Below are positions 28,312 to 36,981 of a stretch of 64,000 nt of DNA, one piece after another. The notes beneath the pieces are model-generated. The model searched no databases. It saw only the letters and a program-made list of their open reading frames with translations, and had not been told where the DNA came from. This DNA is from DSYU01 sp963827605 (lineage in GTDB: Bacteria; Chloroflexota; Anaerolineae; Anaerolineales; Anaerolineaceae): assembly GCA_963827605.1 (NCBI GenBank), contig CAWHBK010000004.1, forward strand, positions 647,201 through 711,200. The letters run 5' to 3'. The first letter of the stretch is position 1. Each line of letters starts with the position of its first letter. A program made the position numbers and the translations under genes.

Positions 28312-31300
28312 TTATTTCACCACCGGGCAGCTGTCCGATTGCGCGCCACTGGGGAGGAGGAATTTGGCCTTCTCTTCGGCAGTCAGGTTGCGCCCGGCAA
28401 TCTGGCAGGCGCGGGCAATCCACGCATTCATGTCCACTATCCACTCACGCACTTCTCCCTGGCTGGATACCGACACCAGGTACTCCTGGCCATCTTGCGC
28501 GTTTTTACGGAACAAAAGGCCGGTGACTTCACCGTTGGTGCGTTCGACAAATTCCCCGATCGGACCACGAGATGAGGCTTCCCACAACGCAATCCGGCCA
28601 TCCTGAAAGCCAGCCGCCAGCAGGTTTTGCTCGGGGCTAAAGGCCAGGCTGGTGACTACCAAGGTCACATTTTTCAGGCTGAGACCTTCGGTGACGGCCT
28701 GGTCAACCTTGCCTGTTTTAAGGTCATAGAAGACGATCTTGCCAGCGTTGTTACCAATCGCCAACGTCTGGTTATCGGGACTAAAAGCCAGGCTGGCCAC
28801 GATTCCGAACGTGATACTTTCGAGATCCTTGCTCAGTTCCACGGGTTGGTTACTGCTCATATCCCACAGGACAATCTGGCCACAGGACTGCCCCGATGCG
28901 CAGGCGGCGGCTGCAAGCAGCTTTCCGTCCGCGCTCATGGTCAGGCTGCGGATCGACCCGCTAGAGACTTTGATGGGGTCGCGAACCGGGCTGCCGGTGG
29001 ACGGGTCAACAAATGAGACTTGCCCGTCCGTGCCGCCCAGCGTCACCACCGGCTGTCCATTCATCAAGGCCATCTCCAGGCTAGAATGCGGCGCTTTCTG
29101 TACAACCGGTTTGTCCGCGCCTTCGATGACTGTCTCAATATTAATGGCGCCCACAGTGCGAGCAAAATTCAATTTGCCATTCTTGTCCTGCAACAGGCTT
29201 TGCATCCCCCCGCCGCTCATGTTCAGTAACGGGCGGCTGAGCGACTCCACCGGCTCGAACTTCCACAATATAACCGCGTTATCGTAGCCGGCTGTCGCAA
29301 ACAGATTCCCTTGCGGATGAAAAGCCACGGCTGAGACGGGCTGCGAGTGACCCTGCAGCTGGTAATTTAGTTTTTGCAGCGTCTCCGCGTCCCACAGGCC
29401 AAACCAGCTGCTTTTGTCATTCACACCCACGGCCAGGAAACGGCCATCCGGGCTAAGCGCCAGGCTAATGACAATCGGGGTAGTCTTGTTATTGGTCTGG
29501 AGGAGGATCTTATGCGCAGCGACGTCCCACTGGACCAGACGCTGATCCACGCCGCCAGAAACGAGGCGCTGTCCATCCGGGTACCACGCCAGGCCAGTAA
29601 TCTCGCCGGCGTGGGCGCGCTGCACTTCCATTAAGGTGGTAAAGCGCGGCGCGTCCAGCACCTGGATTGTGCCACCTTGACTGCCCACTGCCAGCCGCTT
29701 ACCATCTGGCGACCAGGCCATGATAATACAAGCATTTGACCCGCAGTCTCCGGTGCTGTCCACCTGGCCCGTTTTATAGTTATACAAAAATAGTAAGCCC
29801 TTATGGGATACCGGGTCCCTATCAGTACCAACCGCCAGAAGGTCTCCACCAGGTTGAAAAGCTACGAACAGCACGCTTGAATATTCGTAACGGAAGGGGC
29901 GGAATAAACTGACACTCCCCGTGGCCCTGTTCCAGATGCGAACTTCACCATCCCCACCCGCGCGGGCCAACAGATTACCCGTTGAATCGAAGGAAGCAGC
30001 GTACATAGGAGCTTCGGATTCAAAGTTGGCGGGCACTTTCGCGGCGCGGCCTTCGCCAGAAACATTCCACAGGTCCACATGGCCAATACTACTGGCTGCC
30101 ACGACAGAACCATCCGGGCTAAAAGCGAGGTTATAGGGCTTGGATTGTACGCGCCAGGGAAAACCTACCGGGCTGACGCGGCTTTCCAGGCCGCGCTGAA
30201 TACCGGTCAGCAAACCGCGCTGCGACTGCCAATCGCCGGAAACCTTGACTGCCTGGATGGACAGCAGCAGGCTAAGATCGAGTTTGTTGTTGCGGAAGTA
30301 ATCGGATAAGGAAGAGAGCCGGGCGCCCTGCGCCTGGTTCAAGGCCACCTGAGCTACCGCTTCCGCAATACGGGCAGCATCGCGCTCATCCACAGCCCGC
30401 GTGCTGGCGACTTCCGCCTGATCTTTGGCCGCCTCCGCGGTTTTACGGGCCGACTCGGCCGCCTGGCGCAAACCAGCTTCAAGTGCGCTGGCCGTCTCAG
30501 CGCGGTGGCGCTGTTCTGCCTCCAACTGGCTCGCCTCCTCAGCCGTCGAACGCTGGAGGTTGGCCTGGGTGCTGGCTACGTTGGCGGTAACCCTTTGAAC
30601 ATTGGCCACGACAGCGCTCTCACTGGCCTTTCGTGACTGCGATAAGGAAAATATCGTCAGGGCGGATAGTACAACCAGCAGAAGGCCAAAGAAGATGATC
30701 ACTGCCCGCTGGCGTTGTTTTTGGCGCTGGTCAGCAGCCGACTGGCTGGCTTCAATGAACTTCTTTTCTTTGTCACTCAAATCATCCGGGTGATCGCGCA
30801 GCAGCACCAACGCGCCCTGAAGCTGGCGGCCATCATACAACCGCGAGACATCCTGGCCTGATTCGAACCAGGCCTGCGCCGCGATCTCAACCGGGCGAGA
30901 GTTTTTGTCATGCCATTCCCGGTTGGATTGCAGAATGGGACCCACAAAGCGGTCATGGGAAAGCTCGTACCAGGTATTCTCCCCGCGAATTTCAGCGCGG
31001 ATGATAAAGCGGTCCTGCAAGGTTTTCACCACCGAATTGGGCAGATCATTGGGCGGCGCGCCGGTACTCTGTTTCCCCTGGCGGACGGAACTGCGCGTCT
31101 CCGTCTCAGTAATTAATTCTTGCGAAAACCAATTGCGCAGCTGGCGCTCGCGGACATCCGGGTACTGCCGCATTACTTCGTGGAGCGACTGGACATAATA
31201 ATTGGCCAGCGCCGTGCTGATGAACTGCGCCAGGTCCTTGCCCCTGGCCAGGCTGAGCAGATCTTCGGTGGTTATGTTTTCACCCGGCCGGCTGCGCAGC

Positions 31301-32235
31301 TCTTCCCAGAGCTGGAAACAAACTACCTGAAGCTGGACGGGTTCGATAAACTGGCCAGGCTTATATGCCGGGGCATTGTTTTGATCCTTTCCAACATTGA
31401 TCAGGCTTAAAGTCTTAACCAGTTCTTCGGTCGCGTCATCCTCAAAGGGACGCAGTTTTTCAACCGGGCGGCGGACAGCATCCAGGGCGGCAAAGTAGCC
31501 CATGCGCTGCATATAAAAACGCGCCCGCAGCTTACCGGGCAGCAGTTCCGCGTATGGGTCAAGTGAAGCAATATAGTCTTCGCGGATGGAGAATACCACC
31601 CAAAGATAGGGATCTGCCTGCAAGGCCTCGCTGATCTGCTGGAAAAATGGGGCGCGCTGGCTCCACGCGCCCGGGTTGGTGGTAAAAATCTCCTCAAACT
31701 GGTCGATGATCAACGCCAGCGGCTGCACCCCACCAATCGTCTGAGGCGCGTCAATGAGCAGCTTATGGGTCTCCGCAGCAGACACAGAGCCGCTGGAGTC
31801 CGGCCCGGCTTCCGGCGCCTCAATATCCATATTGGCCAGGTAATCGGCCAGGGTAATGTGTATAAGACTATGCGCATCAGGCAAATTGCCCCCCGCGCCA
31901 TGTTCGCTGCGCTCAAAACTAAGCAGCAGATTGTAGGTAAAAATATTATCCGCCTGGGCGCCTTCGGCAGACTGCCCGCTCACCCGCCCTGTCAGAACTT
32001 TGAAGTTGCGATCGGTGAGGCCGGGAACCAGGCGCGCGTTGATGAGCGAGCTCTTCCCCGCCCCAGACTGCGCGTAGAACAATACCAGGCGCTCCGCGAT
32101 GATTAACGGAATGAGCTGGTTCGCCTCCTGCTCGCGGCCAAAGAAACGGTCTCGTTCGTCCGAGGTAAACGGCCTGGGACCGACGTAGGGTTGGGCAAGG
32201 GTCTGCTGCTCTGAGGCTATGCTTTGCTGCGTCAT
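28312..32235 (-). CDS. Membrane-anchored nSTAND NTPase with WD40 array
   Basis: 1307 residues. The N-terminal segment PYVGPRPFTSDERDRFFGRE is the entry motif of nSTAND-type ATPases. Walker A is AQSGAGKSSL at about 55-64 and Walker B is LALIIDQFEEIF at about 172-183; a winged-helix-like region runs to about 450. A transmembrane helix (about 505-528) follows, then a long Ala/Glu/Arg coiled coil (about 530-650) and about 12-14 WD40 repeats (about 685-1270), each like LAFSPDGSVVAASSIGHVDLW. The end (ACQIAGRNLTAEEKAKF) is common in STAND-WD40 proteins. Such proteins sense a ligand through the repeats and switch by NTP-driven assembly. It overlaps the SIR2 gene by ATGA, so translation is coupled. 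I infer it is the sensor of a conflict module. Confidence 0.92.
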   Translation of the reverse strand: MTQQSIASEQQTLAQPYVGPRPFTSDERDRFFGREQEANQLIPLIIAERLVLFYAQSGAGKSSLINARLVPGLTDRNFKVLTGRVSGQSAEGAQADNIFTYNLLLSFERSEHGAGGNLPDAHSLIHITLADYLANMDIEAPEAGPDSSGSVSAAETHKLLIDAPQTIGGVQPLALIIDQFEEIFTTNPGAWSQRAPFFQQISEALQADPYLWVVFSIREDYIASLDPYAELLPGKLRARFYMQRMGYFAALDAVRRPVEKLRPFEDDATEELVKTLSLINVGKDQNNAPAYKPGQFIEPVQLQVVCFQLWEELRSRPGENITTEDLLSLARGKDLAQFISTALANYYVQSLHEVMRQYPDVRERQLRNWFSQELITETETRSSVRQGKQSTGAPPNDLPNSVVKTLQDRFIIRAEIRGENTWYELSHDRFVGPILQSNREWHDKNSRPVEIAAQAWFESGQDVSRLYDGRQLQGALVLLRDHPDDLSDKEKKFIEASQSAADQRQKQRQRAVIIFFGLLLVVLSALTIFSLSQSRKASESAVVANVQRVTANVASTQANLQRSTAEEASQLEAEQRHRAETASALEAGLRQAAESARKTAEAAKDQAEVASTRAVDERDAARIAEAVAQVALNQAQGARLSSLSDYFRNNKLDLSLLLSIQAVKVSGDWQSQRGLLTGIQRGLESRVSPVGFPWRVQSKPYNLAFSPDGSVVAASSIGHVDLWNVSGEGRAAKVPANFESEAPMYAASFDSTGNLLARAGGDGEVRIWNRATGSVSLFRPFRYEYSSVLFVAFQPGGDLLAVGTDRDPVSHKGLLFLYNYKTGQVDSTGDCGSNACIIMAWSPDGKRLAVGSQGGTIQVLDAPRFTTLMEVQRAHAGEITGLAWYPDGQRLVSGGVDQRLVQWDVAAHKILLQTNNKTTPIVISLALSPDGRFLAVGVNDKSSWFGLWDAETLQKLNYQLQGHSQPVSAVAFHPQGNLFATAGYDNAVILWKFEPVESLSRPLLNMSGGGMQSLLQDKNGKLNFARTVGAINIETVIEGADKPVVQKAPHSSLEMALMNGQPVVTLGGTDGQVSFVDPSTGSPVRDPIKVSSGSIRSLTMSADGKLLAAAACASGQSCGQIVLWDMSSNQPVELSKDLESITFGIVASLAFSPDNQTLAIGNNAGKIVFYDLKTGKVDQAVTEGLSLKNVTLVVTSLAFSPEQNLLAAGFQDGRIALWEASSRGPIGEFVERTNGEVTGLLFRKNAQDGQEYLVSVSSQGEVREWIVDMNAWIARACQIAGRNLTAEEKAKFLLPSGAQSDSCPVVK

Positions 32236-33419
32236 CTTTGCCTCCGGACGCGCCATTCTTTTTGTAATGCACCCAGAAAACCACTCGGGGCGCTCCAGCG
32301 GATCTCAAAGGACATAGGGTTGAAATAGTCCTGCAAATACTTCTGCGCCTGTTCCAGATACTGGCGGCTGGTTTGCCCACCCGGCAGCACATACTGGTCG
32401 CTGAGCGAAAGCTGGATGATCGTATTCAGGAAGGCAGCATTTTTCTTTTCGCCTGAAAAAATCAGCCCGCGGAAAAGCGTGCGAAAATCCCAGTCGGGCA
32501 AGCGGTAGCCGAGCAGCATCTGCCAGGAAACCGCCAGCGCGCTTTGCAGATAGGCTGGGATGATCGAGCGGCTGGTGCCGCGGTCGAGGGTAATCTCGAC
32601 CAGGAAATCAAAAAAATCATCCTCGCTAAGGACCATGGAGAGCGGGTAGCGATCGAGACCGTACAGGTGATATACCAGCGGTTTTTGCGGAGATGGTTCA
32701 AAAGTTTCCAGGGTTTTATGCTCTTCGCGCAGCTGCGGAATTGGGCCAGACCAGAAACAGACCTGTGTGATCGGCTGCTTGCCCATCGCAATGAGCGCGC
32801 GTTCGAGAACATCATGGTAACAGGTAGTGATGTAGATCGGCAGCGGCAGGCTCGCCAGAATGCTCAATGGATCGGCGGAGCCCGGTCCGAAATTCAATAA
32901 TGACAGCTCCTGGACGGCCAGATCGGTAAAGCTGTATTCAGAAAGGCCGTCGCGTAGTTCAGCGATACGGTCCGGGTTTATCCCGGTCTGTGAGGCATAA
33001 CTGAGCAGCGCGTTTTTAAGAAAATTGAGATACTCCTCTTTCGCATCCATGGGCGAACGGGACTTGGAGCGGACGTATTGGGCAACGTGGGGCAGGCTGT
33101 GGCTTTCCGTCAGCGGATAGGTGACTTCGCTGGCCCAGGCCATCGACAACACGTTGGATACGCTCAACTTTATTTCCGGCTCTTCACCCTCTTTTGCAGC
33201 TTCATCCGCGCCGAGCGCGGGAACCGCCTCGGAAACCGCTTCTTCGCCCAGCACTTTGCTAAAAACCAGGTCATAAATCATCCCATTACTCAAAATAGGG
33301 ATCACCTGACCATTGCTCACGCGATTGACCAGGTTATTCCAAAACCGGTCTTCGTCGCTTTCCGGGGCCAGGGGCTGGCTCAAAAACATTTTTACATTCT
33401 GCCCGCGCTTCATTCCCAT
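32232..33419 (-). CDS. SIR2-like domain protein, candidate NAD-consuming effector
   Basis: 395 residues. The domain resembles SIR2_2-type proteins: VIPILSNGMIYDL near residue 38, DPLSILASLPLPIYITTCYHDVLERAL around 190-215, VYHLYGLDRYPLSMVLSEDDFFDFL around 250 with the likely catalytic His, and LLGYRLPDWDFRTLFRGLI near 310. Known relatives in defence (ThsA- and DSR-type) degrade NAD+. Here the usual glycine-rich GAGxS loop reads LSNGM, so activity is uncertain. I chose the ATG at 33419 because GAGAGG lies 7 bases upstream; other starts at 33437 and 33413 are close. It follows the CHAT-FGE gene by about 14 bases and overlaps the STAND gene by 4. It probably acts when the STAND protein is triggered. 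Confidence 0.82.
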   Translation of the reverse strand: MGMKRGQNVKMFLSQPLAPESDEDRFWNNLVNRVSNGQVIPILSNGMIYDLVFSKVLGEEAVSEAVPALGADEAAKEGEEPEIKLSVSNVLSMAWASEVTYPLTESHSLPHVAQYVRSKSRSPMDAKEEYLNFLKNALLSYASQTGINPDRIAELRDGLSEYSFTDLAVQELSLLNFGPGSADPLSILASLPLPIYITTCYHDVLERALIAMGKQPITQVCFWSGPIPQLREEHKTLETFEPSPQKPLVYHLYGLDRYPLSMVLSEDDFFDFLVEITLDRGTSRSIIPAYLQSALAVSWQMLLGYRLPDWDFRTLFRGLIFSGEKKNAAFLNTIIQLSLSDQYVLPGGQTSRQYLEQAQKYLQDYFNPMSFEIRWSAPSGFLGALQKEWRVRRQR

Positions 33420-33433
33420 AAGGGTACCTCTCC

Positions 33434-35308
33434 TCAAGATGATGCTGCGATTGCCACCCGAAACCCATGCCGCTTGCGCGGTGGGCCTGATTTGTTTGGA
33501 TCAAAACCCCCTCGGAAGGTACAGGTCATCTCCGCAAGGGAATCGCTAAAGCCGCCGCGGAACACGCGGCGCACGATTGCACTGGCCTTGGGATCATTGC
33601 GCCCATCCTCGGCCCAGGGATAAACAAAACGGGGCGCGGCGGAACTTTCTCCCCACAGAGAAACCGTCCATTCGCGCACGTTGCCCACCATATCATAGAC
33701 GCCGAAATCATTCTGAGCCGGGAAAGCATCCACCGCGACCACCTGGCGCGGGTCCGGGTTGCAGCGTTCGAGCTGCCATTCATTCCCCCACGGATACAAT
33801 GCACCATCCACACCCCGGGCGGCTTTCTCCCACTGCGCCTCGGTTGGCAGGGAATACTGGCGGCCAGTAGTCTGACTTAGCCATTCACAGTACGCCATGG
33901 CCTGGTACCAGGTAACGCCAATCACCGGATAGTTCAACCGGTCGGGGGCCGGAGTTTGTCCGTCCCAGCCAGATTCGGGATTCACCAGCGTGTTGGTCTG
34001 GCGAACGAACTCGAAGAATTGGCGGTTGGTTACCGGATATTGGCCAATGCGGTAGCCAGGCAGGTCAACCGGGTGGCAGGGTTTCTCCCAATCCCCCACC
34101 CCATCGCCGCTATCGCGGCCCATTTGGAAAACACCGGCGGGGATGTAAACCGTTTCGGGTTCAAATGCCAGCCGGGGAATGGAGCGCGCCAGCACTGGCG
34201 GCTGCATCAGTTGATTATCGCGCAGCCGGCTGAACAGGACCGGCATCCACCAGCCATCCTCATCCCGCACCTGGCCGCGGGCAGCGGCCAGAGCGCGGTC
34301 GATCTGACCATCCTTACCCAATTCCGTAAAGAAGGTGGGCAGAAACCGGTCGATGGTGGGGAAGGAAACGCTGCCGCGCATGGCCAATACTGCCGGGATG
34401 CCACACTGCGCGAGCTGCGGCCCCAATGCCTGCAGGACGCCGGAGGGCGAGGCGCCGACCGATCCGGCGCTCTCACAGGAAACCAGCACCGCCAGCAGCG
34501 GCAAGGAGCGCAAAGCCTGCAGCTCGCGGATCAGGCGCTCAACCGGAACCGATTCACCCCTGCCGTCCGGCTTTTCCAATAAAACGGAGGATCCCGCGCT
34601 GCGGTTAATGTAGCCATGCGCTACCAGATATAAGATATCCACACTTTTTGAAGGAGCATCTGCACCGGAAGACGCTCCGCGCAGCCCATTCAACAATCCC
34701 GCCAGCGTGGCCTGTCCAGCGCCCACCAAAGGGATCACCTCGGCATTTACCAGGCCTTTACGCGCGCGTTCCAGCTCGACCAGCGGATCAATGGGGGCGA
34801 ACTGAAGCGGGTCCAGGTTGCTGGGGCTGGAAACAACCACCAGCGCGCGCAAGCGCGCCGTTTCCGGTGGAGTGAAAGACTGTACGTTGGCGCTGCTAAG
34901 GAAGCGAGAGAAGGGCACATTTTCGTCGGCGCTCAAGCGGGTGCGGCGGTTTGGGTCAGGGTCGATCAGCGTTTCCCAAAGCAGTTCATGCAGTTCACTG
35001 GCGGTGGGGTCAAAATACAAACGCAGGCGGAGGGGTACGTTCCGCGCGGCGGCAAGCACCCGAGCCTGTCCAAAGGCAGCCCGGGCAGACGGATCAGCAA
35101 AAACCATTTCAGACAGCCGCAGCCCATACGCCAGCGGGTCTGCATGCAAGGCAAGCAGGGCAGCAAAATCGATGCTGACCAAAACCGGGGTATTGAGGCC
35201 CAGGTTGCTTTCTTGCGGGCTGCCCGGCTGCCAAAAACGGCAGCGCAGCGAATAATGCCCTGGCTCAACCTGGTAAAAACCTAATTCCAGCTCCGCGCAA
35301 CCGGTCAT
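33434..35308 (-). CDS. CHAT protease fused to an FGE-sulfatase-like domain
   Basis: 624 residues. An N-terminal region (1-110) precedes a CHAT (caspase-HetF) peptidase domain, about 150-365. The catalytic His is in YLVAHGY (His231) and the Cys in LVSCESAG (Cys278). After a short linker an FGE-sulfatase (SUMF1) domain runs from about 385 to 620: ETVYIPAGVFQMG, YPVTNRQFFEF, PVIGVTWYQAMAYCEWLS, LPTEAQWEKAARG, GNVREWT and a terminal HGFRVAIA. The usual late Cys of active formylglycine enzymes (GFRC) is Val here, so this domain may bind ligand or protein rather than oxidise sulfatases. It is the first gene of the operon; GAGGGG lies just upstream of the ATG. CHAT proteases act as effectors in conflict systems, which is the role I infer. 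Confidence 0.92.
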   Translation of the reverse strand: MTGCAELELGFYQVEPGHYSLRCRFWQPGSPQESNLGLNTPVLVSIDFAALLALHADPLAYGLRLSEMVFADPSARAAFGQARVLAAARNVPLRLRLYFDPTASELHELLWETLIDPDPNRRTRLSADENVPFSRFLSSANVQSFTPPETARLRALVVVSSPSNLDPLQFAPIDPLVELERARKGLVNAEVIPLVGAGQATLAGLLNGLRGASSGADAPSKSVDILYLVAHGYINRSAGSSVLLEKPDGRGESVPVERLIRELQALRSLPLLAVLVSCESAGSVGASPSGVLQALGPQLAQCGIPAVLAMRGSVSFPTIDRFLPTFFTELGKDGQIDRALAAARGQVRDEDGWWMPVLFSRLRDNQLMQPPVLARSIPRLAFEPETVYIPAGVFQMGRDSGDGVGDWEKPCHPVDLPGYRIGQYPVTNRQFFEFVRQTNTLVNPESGWDGQTPAPDRLNYPVIGVTWYQAMAYCEWLSQTTGRQYSLPTEAQWEKAARGVDGALYPWGNEWQLERCNPDPRQVVAVDAFPAQNDFGVYDMVGNVREWTVSLWGESSAAPRFVYPWAEDGRNDPKASAIVRRVFRGGFSDSLAEMTCTFRGGFDPNKSGPPRKRHGFRVAIAASS

Positions 35309-35577
35309 CTACCCCTCACCTGTCCAAAAATAAAAACGCATGTTGAAAATGCCTGTTTCTCGGAAAATAGGAACCATCCAATCAATACGATTATACAGAC
35401 ACAAATACGATGTTTACAACTTTAAAACGATCGTCAGCTTGGCTTTTGAGGGTTCGAGTATCAATATAGACTATTTTGAACAAAAAGCATATCATTCATA
35501 ACGGATTGGGTGGAAAAATTATACCCTGAAGGGGTATGAAAGTTATCGGATATATGACAAACAACCACCCAATCTTC
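35309..35577. other. Divergent intergenic region, AT-rich
   Basis: This 379-base gap (35309-35687) separates the conflict-like operon (minus) from the nucleoside importer operon (plus). It is AT-rich and holds a promoter for each side. A small inverted repeat, ATACCC TGAA GGGGTAT near 35521, might be an operator. I see no riboswitch or small gene. Confidence 0.5.
35390..35419 (-). promoter_or_regulatory. Candidate promoter of the CHAT-SIR2-STAND operon
   Basis: On the minus strand TTGTAA (35419-35414), an 18-base spacer and TATAAT (35395-35390), about 80 bases ahead of the CHAT-FGE start codon. Confidence 0.55.
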
Positions 35578-35606
35578 TTGTCACAGGTTAAAAACGAGGT
35601 TATACT
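35578..35606 (+). promoter_or_regulatory. Promoter of the BMP nucleoside importer operon
   Basis: TTGTCA (35578-35583), a 17-base spacer and TATACT (35601-35606), about 80 bases ahead of the BMP lipoprotein start. Confidence 0.7.
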
Positions 35607-35687
35607 AAGGTTGTAACCCGGGAGGGGAGTACGAAAACTATCCCTGGTTCACACCCTCTCTCTATATACAAAGACAGGAGAAGAAAA

Positions 35688-36881
35688 ATGTTCAAGAAGA
35701 CGTCCTTAATCCTGGCTGTCATCATGCTCGCCTCTCTCGTACTGAGCGCATGCCAGCCTGCCGCTACGCCAGCGCCAACCGTACCCGCGCCTACGCAAGC
35801 ACCCGCCGCAACGGAACCACCGCCCGCCACCGCCACTACCGCTCCAACTGCGACGGAAGCTCCGAAGGCTACGGAAGCTCCCGCTGCCACTGCAACCACG
35901 GCTGCGACCGCAACCACCGCCGCGCTGGCAGGCGCGGGTAAGAAGATGTGCCAGGTAACCGATACTGGCGGTATTGATGACAAGTCCTTCAACGCCACTG
36001 CCTGGAAGGGCTTCACCGATGCAAAAGAAAAGCTGGGCGTCGACATAAAATACCTCGAGTCCACTCAGCAGACCGACTACGCCAAGAACATCGGCGCCTT
36101 CATCGAAGAGAAGTGCGACCTGATCGTCACCGTTGGTTTCCTGCTGGGCGATGACACCAAGCTCGCCGCTGAAAAATACCCTGATCAGAAGTTTGCCATC
36201 GTCGACTATGGCTACGACCCGGTGATCCCCAATGTATTGGCCCTGACCTTCGCCACGGACCAGGCCGGTTTCCTGGCCGGTTACCTGGCCGCTGGCACGA
36301 CCAAAACTGGCAAGATCGGCACCTTTGGCGGCATGCAGATCCCGACCGTAACCATCTTCATGGATGGCTACTATTACGGAGCGCAGTACTACAATGAACA
36401 GAACAGCGCCAAGGTGGAAGTCATCGGTTGGGATCCCAAGACTCAGAAGGGCTCCTTCACCGGCGATTTCAGCAACACCGATAAAGGCAAATCCACGGCG
36501 CAGACTCTGATGGACGAAGGCGCTGACATTATTATGCCCGTCGCCGGCCCGGTGGGCCTGGGCGCTGCCGAAGCGGTGAAAGCCGCCGGGAATGCCTGGA
36601 TCATCGGCGTCGACACCGACTGGACCGTTAGCGCGGCCAATTACAAAGACATCGTCCTGACCTCTGTCGCCAAGAACATGGATGTGGCAGTATATGACAC
36701 CATCCAGGCCGTTCTGGATGGCACTTTCAAGGGCGGCTTCTACTCTGGCACGCTGGAAAACGAAGGCGTTGGCCTGGCCACCGTCGCAAGTGGTGTTCCC
36801 GCCGACCTCAAGACCAAAGTCGACCAGGTTAAGGCCGACATCCTCTCCGGCAAAGTGAAAGTTAATCCGAACGCCAAGTAA
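35688..36881 (+). CDS. BMP-family nucleoside-binding lipoprotein
   Basis: 397 residues. Signal peptide with lipobox VLSAC (Cys near 22), a Thr/Ala/Pro linker to about residue 80, then a BMP (Med/PnrA-like) periplasmic-binding domain. It starts MCQVTDTGGIDDKSFNATAWKGF, the BMP entry motif with the purine-contacting DDKSFN segment, and contains FATDQAGFLAGYLAA and GKIGTFGGM. It captures purine nucleosides or related ligands at the cell surface for the ABC importer encoded next. AGGAG lies 7 bases before the ATG. A terminator hairpin separates it from the ATPase gene, so the binding protein is probably made in excess. Confidence 0.93.
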   Translation: MFKKTSLILAVIMLASLVLSACQPAATPAPTVPAPTQAPAATEPPPATATTAPTATEAPKATEAPAATATTAATATTAALAGAGKKMCQVTDTGGIDDKSFNATAWKGFTDAKEKLGVDIKYLESTQQTDYAKNIGAFIEEKCDLIVTVGFLLGDDTKLAAEKYPDQKFAIVDYGYDPVIPNVLALTFATDQAGFLAGYLAAGTTKTGKIGTFGGMQIPTVTIFMDGYYYGAQYYNEQNSAKVEVIGWDPKTQKGSFTGDFSNTDKGKSTAQTLMDEGADIIMPVAGPVGLGAAEAVKAAGNAWIIGVDTDWTVSAANYKDIVLTSVAKNMDVAVYDTIQAVLDGTFKGGFYSGTLENEGVGLATVASGVPADLKTKVDQVKADILSGKVKVNPNAK

Positions 36882-36895
36882 GTCTATTGAGAATT

Positions 36896-36934
36896 AAAAA
36901 AAGAGCGGTTCGTAACAGAGCCGCTCTTTTTTTC
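36896..36934 (+). terminator. Intrinsic terminator after the BMP gene
   Basis: AAAAGAGCGG pairs with CCGCTCTTTT around a 12-base loop and is followed by a T-run. It probably terminates most transcripts after the binding-protein gene and lets some read into the transporter genes. Confidence 0.85.
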
Positions 36935-36981
36935 TTATGATACAATCGAGTCAAATCATTTTCCCTGCCTGGAGCAACGCA

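Noticed and set aside
33434..34160. FGE domain as an active sulfatase-maturing enzyme
   Set aside because: No sulfatase gene in the window, and the GFRC-type Cys is replaced by Val.
35480..35687. Possible purine riboswitch ahead of the BMP gene
   Set aside because: I could not find the conserved three-way junction core; only a short inverted repeat is present.
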